Source: Chloroflexota bacterium (GTDB lineage Bacteria > Chloroflexota > Anaerolineae > Promineifilales > Promineifilaceae). From it: a stretch of 5,151 nt of DNA. Position 1 is the stretch's first letter. Each line of letters opens with the position of its first letter. A model generated the notes under the pieces. That model searched no databases and was not told where the DNA came from. It was given only the letters and a program-made list of their open reading frames with translations. The DNA lies in the NCBI GenBank assembly GCA_003519205.1, contig DOXE01000327.1, forward strand, positions 876 through 6,026, given 5' to 3'. The translations under genes were made by a program, and so were the position numbers. Shown here in pieces: positions 1 to 5,151 of this stretch.

Positions 1-1
1 G

Positions 2-1330
2 GCTGACCAACGAGAACGGCCAGCACAGGTTATGGCTTTATTGAAAAGTGAACCGGATGTCATATTGCTAGTTGGCGGTACTGATGGTGGGGCAGATAAG
101 CAACTAGTGGAATTATTGGAAACCCTAGCCATAGCCATCAACTTGATGGATGATGCGGATCGGCCTACGATCATCTTTGCCGGGAATGTTGAACTGAGAG
201 AAAACGTAAACAAAACCTTAGGCAAATTGACTGATATCTATTTTACAGACAATGTTCGCCCTCATATTGACCAGCAAAGCCTAGATCCAACCATTGCTCT
301 TCTTTCGGAATTGTATTTGGTTAACAGTGTTGGGCAGTTACCAGGTATGGATGGACTTCAAGAGTGGAGTGGTTTTAACTTAAAATCAACCGCTCACGCA
401 TTTACTGGTATGGGTGAGTATTATTCAGCCCTCCATCGTGCCCGCGTGATATGTTTAGATGCCGGTTGTAACCAGATAACGCTGGCATCAGTGGAACCCG
501 AAATGGTTGATCTGACAATTCGTACCGATTTAGGAATGGGTCAGCCAGTCATGAACTTGCTTGAACTCGACGACTATTCTGAGATCAACGCCTGGTCTGG
601 CATCGAGTTGAGCAATTCGGAAATTCAGGATTTCATCATTAATAAAGCGATTCAACCGCACACTGTGGCCCTTAATGAAGCCGAATTATCTCTGGAATAT
701 GGGATCCTTTGCCAGGCTGTGCGAAAAACTTTCCAGGACGCAGCCACGAATTGGAATTGGCCAGAGCGACGGTTGCTCTCAGGCTTCAGACTTATTTTGC
801 TGCGTGGAAGCATGTTGGCTTCCGCAGCCCGGCCGAGAATGGCTCTCCTGGCCATGCTTGATGCTTTACAGCCAAGCGGCGTATTCGAAGTCAAAGCAGA
901 TCCATCAAACATATTGCCGTCTATGGGATTGCTAGCTCCTGATGAGCCAGAAAAGGTAATCCAGGTATTGAATGGCGGAGTTCTAGAAAATTGGGGTTGG
1001 GTCATCGCTCCATTAGGTCGAGTAAATCAGGGGAACAAGATCTTAGAAGTTGGAATCGAATCGGACGGAATGGAAAACCTGCGTATTATTGTAAGATTTG
1101 GCAGATTAGAGGTATTTCCATTGCCTGCTGATCGGCCATCCACGGTGACGTTGAAGCCTGTTTCTGGAATTGATATCGGATATGGCCGAGGTAAAGCCGG
1201 TAAGATTAAGATCCGAGGAGCGTCTATTGGTTTGGTTATTGACGCCCGAGGCCGCCCGCTACCAAAATCTACGAAAGAAAAGAGTAGACGAGATTTGGTT
1301 CAGCACTCGCTACATGATATCGGGGCATAA
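2..1330 (+). CDS. GlmL/MutL-family ASKHA ATPase-like protein, 5' end missing
   Basis: The frame is open to the left edge, so the true start lies upstream; the Met at base 32 is internal, with ten more codons readable before it. 442 residues are visible. Counting that Met as 1, the sequence shows an ASKHA-like GGTDGG turn at 15-20 after a beta strand, a second nucleotide-binding-like strand-turn DAGCNQIT at 143-150, a conserved-looking TDLGMG at 165-170, a strand LILLRGS at 254-260, and a C-terminal extension ending with LVIDARGRPL at 401-410. This matches my memory of the glutamate mutase L (GlmL/MutL) family as found in Chloroflexota. Classical GlmL is thought to act as an ATPase or chaperone for B12-dependent glutamate mutase. 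No mutase subunit gene is visible here, so the role in this organism is uncertain. The second motif is degenerate compared with the usual DxGG(A/S)TT pattern. The N-terminal phosphate motif would lie outside the window. The MutL name does not mean mismatch repair. Family assignment is fairly sure; the function is not. Confidence 0.85.
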   Translation, partial: ADQRERPAQVMALLKSEPDVILLVGGTDGGADKQLVELLETLAIAINLMDDADRPTIIFAGNVELRENVNKTLGKLTDIYFTDNVRPHIDQQSLDPTIALLSELYLVNSVGQLPGMDGLQEWSGFNLKSTAHAFTGMGEYYSALHRARVICLDAGCNQITLASVEPEMVDLTIRTDLGMGQPVMNLLELDDYSEINAWSGIELSNSEIQDFIINKAIQPHTVALNEAELSLEYGILCQAVRKTFQDAATNWNWPERRLLSGFRLILLRGSMLASAARPRMALLAMLDALQPSGVFEVKADPSNILPSMGLLAPDEPEKVIQVLNGGVLENWGWVIAPLGRVNQGNKILEVGIESDGMENLRIIVRFGRLEVFPLPADRPSTVTLKPVSGIDIGYGRGKAGKIKIRGASIGLVIDARGRPLPKSTKEKSRRDLVQHSLHDIGA

Positions 1331-1343
1331 TTAAGATCTTAAT
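1330..1343. repeat. 14-bp perfect palindrome ATTAAGATCTTAAT
   Basis: A 14-base perfect palindrome starts on the last base of the TAA stop of the GlmL-like gene. It has no loop, so it is a poor RNA terminator and no U-tract follows. It could be a DNA-binding site for a dimeric regulator upstream of the 355-codon gene, or chance in an AT-rich gap. The rest of the gap (1344-1420) shows no convincing promoter. Confidence 0.35.
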
Positions 1344-1420
1344 GCAACGGTGTCTTTCTATATGAACAAAAAGTCTCGATTTTGGAAATTCGGTCAGATG
1401 GCGAATAGAGAAACATAAAG

Positions 1421-2488
1421 ATGGAACTCTATACGAGCATGACCAAATTACGAATGTTGACGAATGTCCGGCGATCGCGAGTATTACCTCGCCGGGGTGA
1501 AGTGGTTGTTCCAATTGGCCAGGAAGTTAACCCGGTCCATGTTGTTGCCCGGGCCACCGATGTTGCCAGTTACCAGATCCTGCGTGCTGCCAACCTTCTG
1601 AGTGTTCCTGCTAAAGATCTCGATGAATACTTATTGGTCAAGGAAGGAGACTCCTTAAAACGGGGAACACCTTTGATGCGAAAACCGGGTTTATTTGGTA
1701 GGGCAAAGGTGTACCGGAGTCCAGTGGAAGGTGTATTGCTTCAAGTACGGGACGGATGCCTGGTCATGGAAAGGAGTGGTGGGCTCATCGAATTACGAGC
1801 CATGATGTCAGGCAAAGTAACCTCAATCATGCCAGGCCGAGGAGTAGTGCTCGAAACTGTTGCTACCCAAATTGAAGGGATATGGGATTCGGGCAAAGAA
1901 GGCTTTGGTCGCTTAAGGATCCTAACTGAGTCCAATGATCAAGAGTTGGATCCCGATCAAATCGGAAGCGCTGGACATGGATCAATCATTGTTGCCGGAA
2001 AAATATCGTTACTAGAATCGCTTGAAGCTCTTGAGGAATATGGTATTCGAGGTCTTATTGTCGGCGGATTACCTTCTCAACTGTATCATAAAGCAAATAC
2101 TTTTCCATTTCCGATTATCGTTACCGATGGGATCGGGAAACAAGTTATGGCTGAACCAATATTTGAATTATTGCAGCAGTCAGAGGGCAGACAGGCTTCT
2201 ATTTTATCAAGTAGCGAAAAACCACGAAGGCAGAAAAGTGAAATTGTCATTCCGTTGCCGACAACCCATAATATGGATCAATTGAAAAGTGCTCAGATTA
2301 CTTTAACCGTAGGTTCTCAGGTGCGAGTGTGGAGGATGGCCGATGACGCTGCAATGGGACGAGTCGCCAGAGTGTATGTACAGCCTCGAAGAACCAAGGT
2401 TGGCGCCCTATTGCCTGGGGCAGACGTGGAATTTTCCAACGGCAAGGTCCAATTTATACCGTTTAGGAATCTGGATTTATTTGGCTGA
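1421..2488 (+). CDS. Uncharacterised protein with RnfC-like barrel-sandwich segment and KOW/SH3-like C-terminus
   Basis: 355 residues, no signal peptide or membrane segment, so probably cytoplasmic. I cannot name a function. Residues 17-45 begin with NVRRSRVLPRRGEVVV, which I recall from Anaerolineae proteins encoded beside GlmL-like genes. Residues 70-110 (LLVKEGDSLKRGTPL, then SPVEGVLLQV) look like the barrel-sandwich fold of RnfC or biotinyl/lipoyl domains. No lysine sits in a biotinylation MKM-type motif, so it is probably not a carrier. Residues 128-146 (SGKVTSIMPGRGVVLE) resemble a second half-barrel. Residues 185-262 look like an alpha/beta unit, with strands at 188-193, 210-216 and 230-235. 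Residues 295-353 are beta-rich and KOW/SH3-like. The start is uncertain: ATG 1421 has only a weak AGAG about ten bases upstream, and ATGs at 1439 and 1454 are in frame. It begins 90 bp after the GlmL-like gene, on the same strand. Pairing with GlmL suggests a shared process, but this is inference. Confidence 0.85.
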   Translation: MELYTSMTKLRMLTNVRRSRVLPRRGEVVVPIGQEVNPVHVVARATDVASYQILRAANLLSVPAKDLDEYLLVKEGDSLKRGTPLMRKPGLFGRAKVYRSPVEGVLLQVRDGCLVMERSGGLIELRAMMSGKVTSIMPGRGVVLETVATQIEGIWDSGKEGFGRLRILTESNDQELDPDQIGSAGHGSIIVAGKISLLESLEALEEYGIRGLIVGGLPSQLYHKANTFPFPIIVTDGIGKQVMAEPIFELLQQSEGRQASILSSSEKPRRQKSEIVIPLPTTHNMDQLKSAQITLTVGSQVRVWRMADDAAMGRVARVYVQPRRTKVGALLPGADVEFSNGKVQFIPFRNLDLFG

Positions 2489-2519
2489 ATTTTATCATCT
2501 ATTTATTCTTGGCAATTAT

Positions 2520-2546
2520 TTGGTAGTAATATCCACGACGTATAAT
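2520..2546 (+). promoter_or_regulatory. Candidate sigma70-type promoter for the LPQTG-protein gene
   Basis: A perfect TATAAT lies at 2541-2546. The best -35 is TTGGTA at 2520-2525, four of six matches to TTGACA, with a short 15-base spacer. TTGGCA at 2509-2514 is a better hexamer but 26 bases away, too far. The implied transcript would start near 2553, about 16 bases before the ATG. The -10 is strong and the -35 weak, so this may be a regulated promoter or chance. Confidence 0.4.
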
Positions 2547-2552
2547 CACGTC
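2537..2552. promoter_or_regulatory. Inverted repeat GACGT-N6-ACGTC over the -10 box
   Basis: GACGT at 2537-2541 and its exact complement ACGTC at 2548-2552 flank six bases that contain most of the TATAAT. The placement over the candidate -10 would suit a repressor operator. Arms of five bases are short enough to occur by chance. Confidence 0.3.
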
Positions 2553-2557
2553 ATATC

Positions 2558-2563
2558 AGGAGG
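2558..2563 (+). promoter_or_regulatory. Ribosome binding site AGGAGG
   Basis: A perfect Shine-Dalgarno AGGAGG ends five bases before ATG 2569. It fixes the start of the 196-codon gene and is by far the strongest ribosome binding site in the window. The two neighbouring genes have only weak ones, so this protein may be translated at a higher rate. Confidence 0.85.
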
Positions 2564-2568
2564 CGAAT

Positions 2569-3159
2569 ATGTCAGAAGAATTCTCAGATGATTTTGTCAT
2601 TGAGGAAGAGGATACAGCAAACCGATCATTTCTCATTGCAGCTGGGTCACTAATCGGTGTGTTTATCCTATTGGCCGCTTGTTTGTTGGCCTATGTCCTT
2701 ATGCAACGTGGTCAAGTGCAGGATGAAGTTGCCCAGATAGAAGCCCAGAATGCCACGACCCAGGCTCAGAATGCCTTGGTTACCCAAACGGTGGAGGCGC
2801 TCGAAACTCAACAGGCTTTAATTGAGATCGAGGCGGAAAACGCTACAGCCGAAGCTGAAATTCTCATGGCAACTTTGACGGTAGAGGCGATGGAAACATT
2901 GGAAGCCCTACCTACTGAAACGCCTGTGCCTACTGAGGTGATACAACAACCCACGCCAACTGCGACGAATACAGCAATACCCACCTTGGTGCTTGGTGGT
3001 GGTGGAGATGGCGATGGTACAGGAGCCCTGGCAACACCTATCACTCCAGGGGCAGGGGAAACCTTACCGCAAACTGGTATTAGTGTTTTGGGAATTGCCG
3101 TGGCTGGCTTGGGATTGGTAGCAGTGTTGATTGTGGCCCGTCGTTTGCGAACGAGCTGA
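2569..3159 (+). CDS. Membrane-anchored coiled-coil protein with C-terminal LPQTG sorting-like tail
   Basis: 196 residues. The acidic N-terminus (1-16, with EEF, DDF and IEEED) is followed by a hydrophobic helix at 21-45, which ends in QRG and is probably a membrane anchor or uncleaved signal. Residues 46-114 are rich in Ala, Glu, Gln and Thr and consist mainly of two copies of a 30-residue coiled-coil repeat. Residues 115-139 are a Pro/Thr-rich linker (TETPVPTE, QPTPTATNT), followed by a Gly-rich stretch at 143-152. The C-terminus has LPQTG at 166-170, a hydrophobic segment at 171-190 and the basic tail RRLRTS. That is the layout of a sortase-type wall-sorting signal. Sortase would cut between Thr and Gly and attach the protein to a surface polymer, but no sortase gene is in the window. 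If uncut, the protein would span the membrane twice. The Pro/Thr linker is typical of exported Chloroflexota proteins. Function is unknown; a surface stalk or envelope spacer is a guess. Confidence 0.85.
   Translation: MSEEFSDDFVIEEEDTANRSFLIAAGSLIGVFILLAACLLAYVLMQRGQVQDEVAQIEAQNATTQAQNALVTQTVEALETQQALIEIEAENATAEAEILMATLTVEAMETLEALPTETPVPTEVIQQPTPTATNTAIPTLVLGGGGDGDGTGALATPITPGAGETLPQTGISVLGIAVAGLGLVAVLIVARRLRTS
2737..2910 (+). repeat. Two-copy 30-residue coiled-coil repeat inside the LPQTG protein
   Basis: Residues 57-84 and 87-114 of the 196-residue protein align without gaps at an offset of 30 residues (90 bases). Sixteen of 28 positions are identical by eye. Shared anchors are IEA-NAT near the start and TVEA-ET-AL near the end. 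Copy 1 covers 2737-2820 and copy 2 covers 2827-2910. The copies are diverged, so this is an old duplication rather than an unstable repeat. Confidence 0.7.
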
Positions 3160-3185
3160 TGCCCCATCTGAAGTCCCAAGCACTG

Positions 3186-3239
3186 ATTGGCCGCTGAATT
3201 GGGCGGGATGAGCTATTGACGTCCAGCCGCCAATGTTTT
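3186..3239 (+). terminator. Possible weak terminator after the LPQTG-protein gene, with two competing stems
   Basis: The right arm CCGCCAAT at 3227-3234 can pair in two ways. With 3186-3196 it makes an 11-position stem with one C-C mismatch (partner 3224-3234) and a 27-base loop. With ATTGGGCGG at 3198-3206 it makes an 8-bp stem with one bulged G and a 20-base loop. Bases GTTTTA follow directly, a short U-tract. The position, 26 bases after the stop, suits a terminator, but the long loop and short U-run make it weak. Confidence 0.4.
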
Positions 3240-3244
3240 AGCAT
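3216..3244 (+). promoter_or_regulatory. Candidate sigma70-type promoter for the hybrid kinase gene
   Basis: TTGACG at 3216-3221 matches five of six -35 positions. It is followed after exactly 17 bases by TAGCAT at 3239-3244, four of six -10 positions. The transcript would begin near 3251, giving a leader of about 94 bases. The -35 lies in the loop of the possible terminator, so the end of one unit and the start of the next would be interleaved. This supports separate transcription of the kinase. Confidence 0.4.
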
Positions 3245-3295
3245 GGCAGGACCGGTTTTACGACGGGATCGATCTTGTATTAGGTAAACATGCTA
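3239..3295. repeat. Inverted repeat TAGCATG ... CATGCTA
   Basis: TAGCATG at 3239-3245 and its exact complement CATGCTA at 3289-3295 are separated by 43 bases. The left arm overlaps the candidate -10 box of the kinase promoter. It could be a pair of half-sites for a regulator or a long-range leader hairpin. A seven-base match over this distance can occur by chance. Confidence 0.25.
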
Positions 3296-3309
3296 TGAGG
3301 TACCTCTGG

Positions 3310-3324
3310 CTCCAATTAATGGAG
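3310..3324 (+). promoter_or_regulatory. Leader hairpin CTCCA-ATTAA-TGGAG upstream of the kinase start
   Basis: A 5-bp perfect stem with a 5-base loop encloses GGAG (3321-3324), the only good Shine-Dalgarno-like sequence near the kinase gene. GGAG sits four bases before an out-of-frame ATG (3329) and 20 bases before the kinase ATG (3345). Folding would hide it from ribosomes. It could instead be an operator-like near-palindrome. Confidence 0.3.
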
Positions 3325-3344
3325 TTATATGGGTAAGCCAACCA

Positions 3345-5151
3345 ATGAAAGATCCGGCAACAATATTGCTTGTCGAAGATGACCTCGCCCTCTTGGATGG
3401 AATTGCCGATCTCCTTGAAGTTTCGGAAGTGGGATATGATCTCCAGCTAATGAAGGCCATAAATGGTGTCGTGGCCCTAGAAGCAGTAACCGAAAATGAG
3501 CCGGACTTGATTATTTCTGACATTATGATGCCCAAAATGGGGGGCTTTGAGTTCCTAGAACAACTAAGGAAACGACCTGATTGGGTTCATATTCCTGTCA
3601 TTTTCCTCACCGCCAAGGGGACACCTGACGATATACTTAAAGGCCGATTAAGCGGGGCTGAGCTCTATATCACAAAGCCTTATGACAGCGACGAACTGCT
3701 GCAGTTAGTGAGAAGTCAACTCGACCGCACCTTTGAGTTGAAGGGGCATCACCAGCTCAGGCTGGATACGTTTAGCCGCAATATCGTCCAGTTACTAAAC
3801 CACGAATTCAGAACTCCTTTGACATATGTTACTGCCTATTATGAACTGCTGGCTGATGGATTTTTAAGGGACGATCCAGCGAGTCTGAATGAATATTTAC
3901 GGGGAATTCAAGTTGGTACTGAGCGTCTGACAAATCTCATTGGTAATTTAGTCAACGTTTTAGAATTAAGGACGGGCGAAGCAGCTAGGCGAATTGAGCA
4001 GTATTCCGAAATCATCGATGATCCGGTGGCCCTGCTAATTTCCCATTGTGGCGAGCGATATTGGGGAGATAAAGGGGAGGTCGTTAGAATATATTGTGAT
4101 TTCCCGGACCATTTACCAAGAATTCATGTCCACCAGGATAGCTTGAACATGATTCTCGATTGTCTGCTCAACAACGCGATAAAATTTTCTCGGATGAATC
4201 AAGACCATGAGCCAATAATCGAGCTATCGGCAACGGCCGAGGATGGATACCTGGCAATATCTGTGACTGATAATGGGATCGGTATCCCAGAGCTTGTACA
4301 ACGACGAGTGTTTGACCTTTTCTTCCAATATAATCGGGAAGATCTCGAGCAGCAGGGGGCAGGAACTGGATTGGCTATAGTTCGCGGCTTGACAGAATTG
4401 CAGGGGGGTTATGTAGAGGTTATAAGCAAGGTGGGGGAGGGCAGTATATTCACAATTTATTTACCGGAATATGTCGAAGCTGGGACTGTCTCATCTCAAC
4501 CTGAAATAAAAGATGGTGGCAAGAAAAGAGCCACGATCCTTTTAGTTGAAGATGAATGGTTCCTGCTTGAGGGACTACGAGATCTTCTAGGTGTATTTGG
4601 TTCCGATTACGATTTAAACATATTGACTGCTGGAGATGGCAAAGAAGCTTTACAAATATTGGAAACGAACGAACCAGATCTGATTATCTCCGATATTACG
4701 ATGCCCCGAATGGATGGTTATGAGTTCCTGAACCAAGCAAGAAAGAACCCAGCCTGGTTACATATACCAATTATTTTCCTGACCGCAAGAGGTGAGCGCG
4801 AGGATATATTAAAAGGTCGTCGTAGTGGCGCAGAAGAGTACGTTACAAAACCCTATGATGCCAAAGAGCTGTTTGCTGTCATAGAAACTCAGCTTGACCG
4901 TCACTTTCAGCGGCAATTTGCTGTCCAACAGGATTTTGATGAGCTTAAAAAGAGTATTCTCGATCTATTGCTGGCGGATATGAATATGCCATTGGGTATG
5001 GTATCCAATTACACTGAGAAGCTCGCGGAAAATGTCGATAAATTAAAATCTGACCAGGATTTAATGAGCTATTTGAAAGGAATACATTCAGGTAGTACCC
5101 AGGTTTCCAGGTTGATTGAAGACTTCATATTACTAGTAGAGCTACAGACAG
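3345..5151 (+). CDS. Hybrid histidine kinase REC-DHp-CA-REC-pseudoDHp, 3' end missing
   Basis: 602 codons are readable without a stop to the right edge. REC1 (5-125) has acidic E11/D12, phosphoacceptor D59, T89 and K111. DHp1 (about 141-210) has the H-box NHEFRTPL with H153, E154 and T157. The CA ATPase (about 262-375) has N277 in the N-box, the G1 box DNGIGIP at 309-315, an F-box near 322-328 and the G2 box GAGTGLAI at 338-345. REC2 (396-516) has E402/D403, D450, T480 and K502. A DHp-like segment follows at 532-602, but alanine 544 stands where the His should be. No membrane segment and no PAS, GAF or HAMP domain is visible, so it is cytoplasmic and REC1 probably supplies the input by phosphotransfer. 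A second CA domain may follow beyond the window. ATG 3345 is the only ATG in frame after the stop at 3285; its ribosome site is weak (GGTAAG, 3332-3337). Output partner and stimulus are unknown. Kinase identity is very sure. Confidence 0.95.
   Translation, partial: MKDPATILLVEDDLALLDGIADLLEVSEVGYDLQLMKAINGVVALEAVTENEPDLIISDIMMPKMGGFEFLEQLRKRPDWVHIPVIFLTAKGTPDDILKGRLSGAELYITKPYDSDELLQLVRSQLDRTFELKGHHQLRLDTFSRNIVQLLNHEFRTPLTYVTAYYELLADGFLRDDPASLNEYLRGIQVGTERLTNLIGNLVNVLELRTGEAARRIEQYSEIIDDPVALLISHCGERYWGDKGEVVRIYCDFPDHLPRIHVHQDSLNMILDCLLNNAIKFSRMNQDHEPIIELSATAEDGYLAISVTDNGIGIPELVQRRVFDLFFQYNREDLEQQGAGTGLAIVRGLTELQGGYVEVISKVGEGSIFTIYLPEYVEAGTVSSQPEIKDGGKKRATILLVEDEWFLLEGLRDLLGVFGSDYDLNILTAGDGKEALQILETNEPDLIISDITMPRMDGYEFLNQARKNPAWLHIPIIFLTARGEREDILKGRRSGAEEYVTKPYDAKELFAVIETQLDRHFQRQFAVQQDFDELKKSILDLLLADMNMPLGMVSNYTEKLAENVDKLKSDQDLMSYLKGIHSGSTQVSRLIEDFILLVELQT
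3357..5150 (+). repeat. Diverged tandem duplication of the REC-DHp module in the kinase
   Basis: Copy 1 is residues 5-210 (3357-3974) and copy 2 residues 396-602 (4530-5150). The REC parts (5-130 against 396-521) align without a gap at a constant offset of 391, with about 60 percent identity counted by eye. D59/D450, T89/T480 and K111/K502 keep register. The DHp parts stay in register through P158/P549, then one residue is inserted (Y184 pairs with Y576). In the identical stretch NEPDLIISDI eight of ten codons differ synonymously, so the duplication is old and held by selection at the protein level. Confidence 0.85.

Noticed and set aside
652..1005. Antisense open frame of 117 codons inside the GlmL-like gene
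   Set aside because: It lies fully within a recognised coding region, its translation resembles no family and it has no context of its own.
2..1330. DNA mismatch repair MutL
   Set aside because: The shared name is a coincidence; none of the GHKL ATPase motifs of mismatch-repair MutL are present in this protein.
1358..1410. Promoter for the 355-codon gene (CTATAT at 1358 or TTGGAA at 1382)
   Set aside because: Neither hexamer has a partner at a sensible distance with more than about half the consensus bases.
1421..2488. Cobalamin-binding or biotin-carrier role for the 355-residue protein
   Set aside because: The alpha/beta part recalls a B12-binding fold and GlmL is its neighbour, but there is no DxHxxG motif and no MKM-type lysine.
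2022..2591. Two short same-strand open frames (2022-2285 and 2343-2591) within and beyond the 355-codon gene
   Set aside because: Both are out of frame with a longer, better supported gene, and the second overlaps the start and ribosome site of the next gene.
2808..3179. Antisense open frame of 123 codons over the LPQTG-protein gene
   Set aside because: Its Ser/Pro/Val-rich translation is what the complement of the Thr/Pro/Gly-coding region would give; the sense gene has a perfect ribosome site and clear protein features.
3293..3535. Antisense open frame of 80 codons at the start of the kinase gene
   Set aside because: It overlaps the highly conserved REC1 domain on the other strand, which is certain.
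3345..5151. Two separate genes, a hybrid kinase and a second response regulator
   Set aside because: The reading frame is continuous through residues 375-396 with no stop, so REC2 is fused to the kinase.

Overview
The window most likely comes from a Chloroflexota genome, probably of the Anaerolineae type. This is inferred from recalled protein character, not from a search. Three signs point that way: a GlmL/MutL-family ASKHA protein with the long C-terminal extension I associate with this group; behind it, an uncharacterised protein with an RnfC-like barrel-sandwich segment; and a small envelope protein with a Pro/Thr-rich linker and an LPQTG tail. All genes read on the + strand and base composition is moderate. 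There are no RNA genes, CRISPR arrays, insertion sequences or integrases.

Layout. Bases 2-1330 hold the 3' three quarters or so of a GlmL-like gene whose start lies upstream. A 90-bp gap opens with a 14-bp perfect palindrome and leads to a 355-codon gene of unknown function (1421-2488). An 80-bp gap with a consensus TATAAT, a small inverted repeat and a perfect AGGAGG precedes a 196-codon gene (2569-3159). Its product has two membrane segments, a coiled coil built from a 30-residue repeat, and a C-terminal LPQTG sorting-signal-like tail. The 185-bp gap 3160-3344 is dense in inverted repeats. It holds a possible terminator, a possible promoter for the next gene, and a small hairpin in the untranslated leader.

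From 3345 to the window's end runs one open frame of 602 visible codons, cut by the right edge. It encodes a soluble hybrid histidine kinase arranged REC-DHp-CA-REC-DHp-like. The second REC and DHp-like segments are a diverged tandem copy of the first, in strict register at a 391-residue offset. The copied DHp-like segment has alanine where the phosphoacceptor histidine should be, so it looks like a pseudo-DHp.

The first three genes look like one co-directional neighbourhood. The kinase probably forms its own unit: it has its own candidate promoter and a different job (phosphorelay signalling without a visible sensor domain). The strongest item for follow-up is the internally duplicated kinase with its dead second DHp. 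Next are the orphan GlmL-like protein, its uncharacterised neighbour and the LPQTG protein, which may form an undescribed envelope- or cofactor-related group. I do not see a clear-cut novel defence or mobile system.
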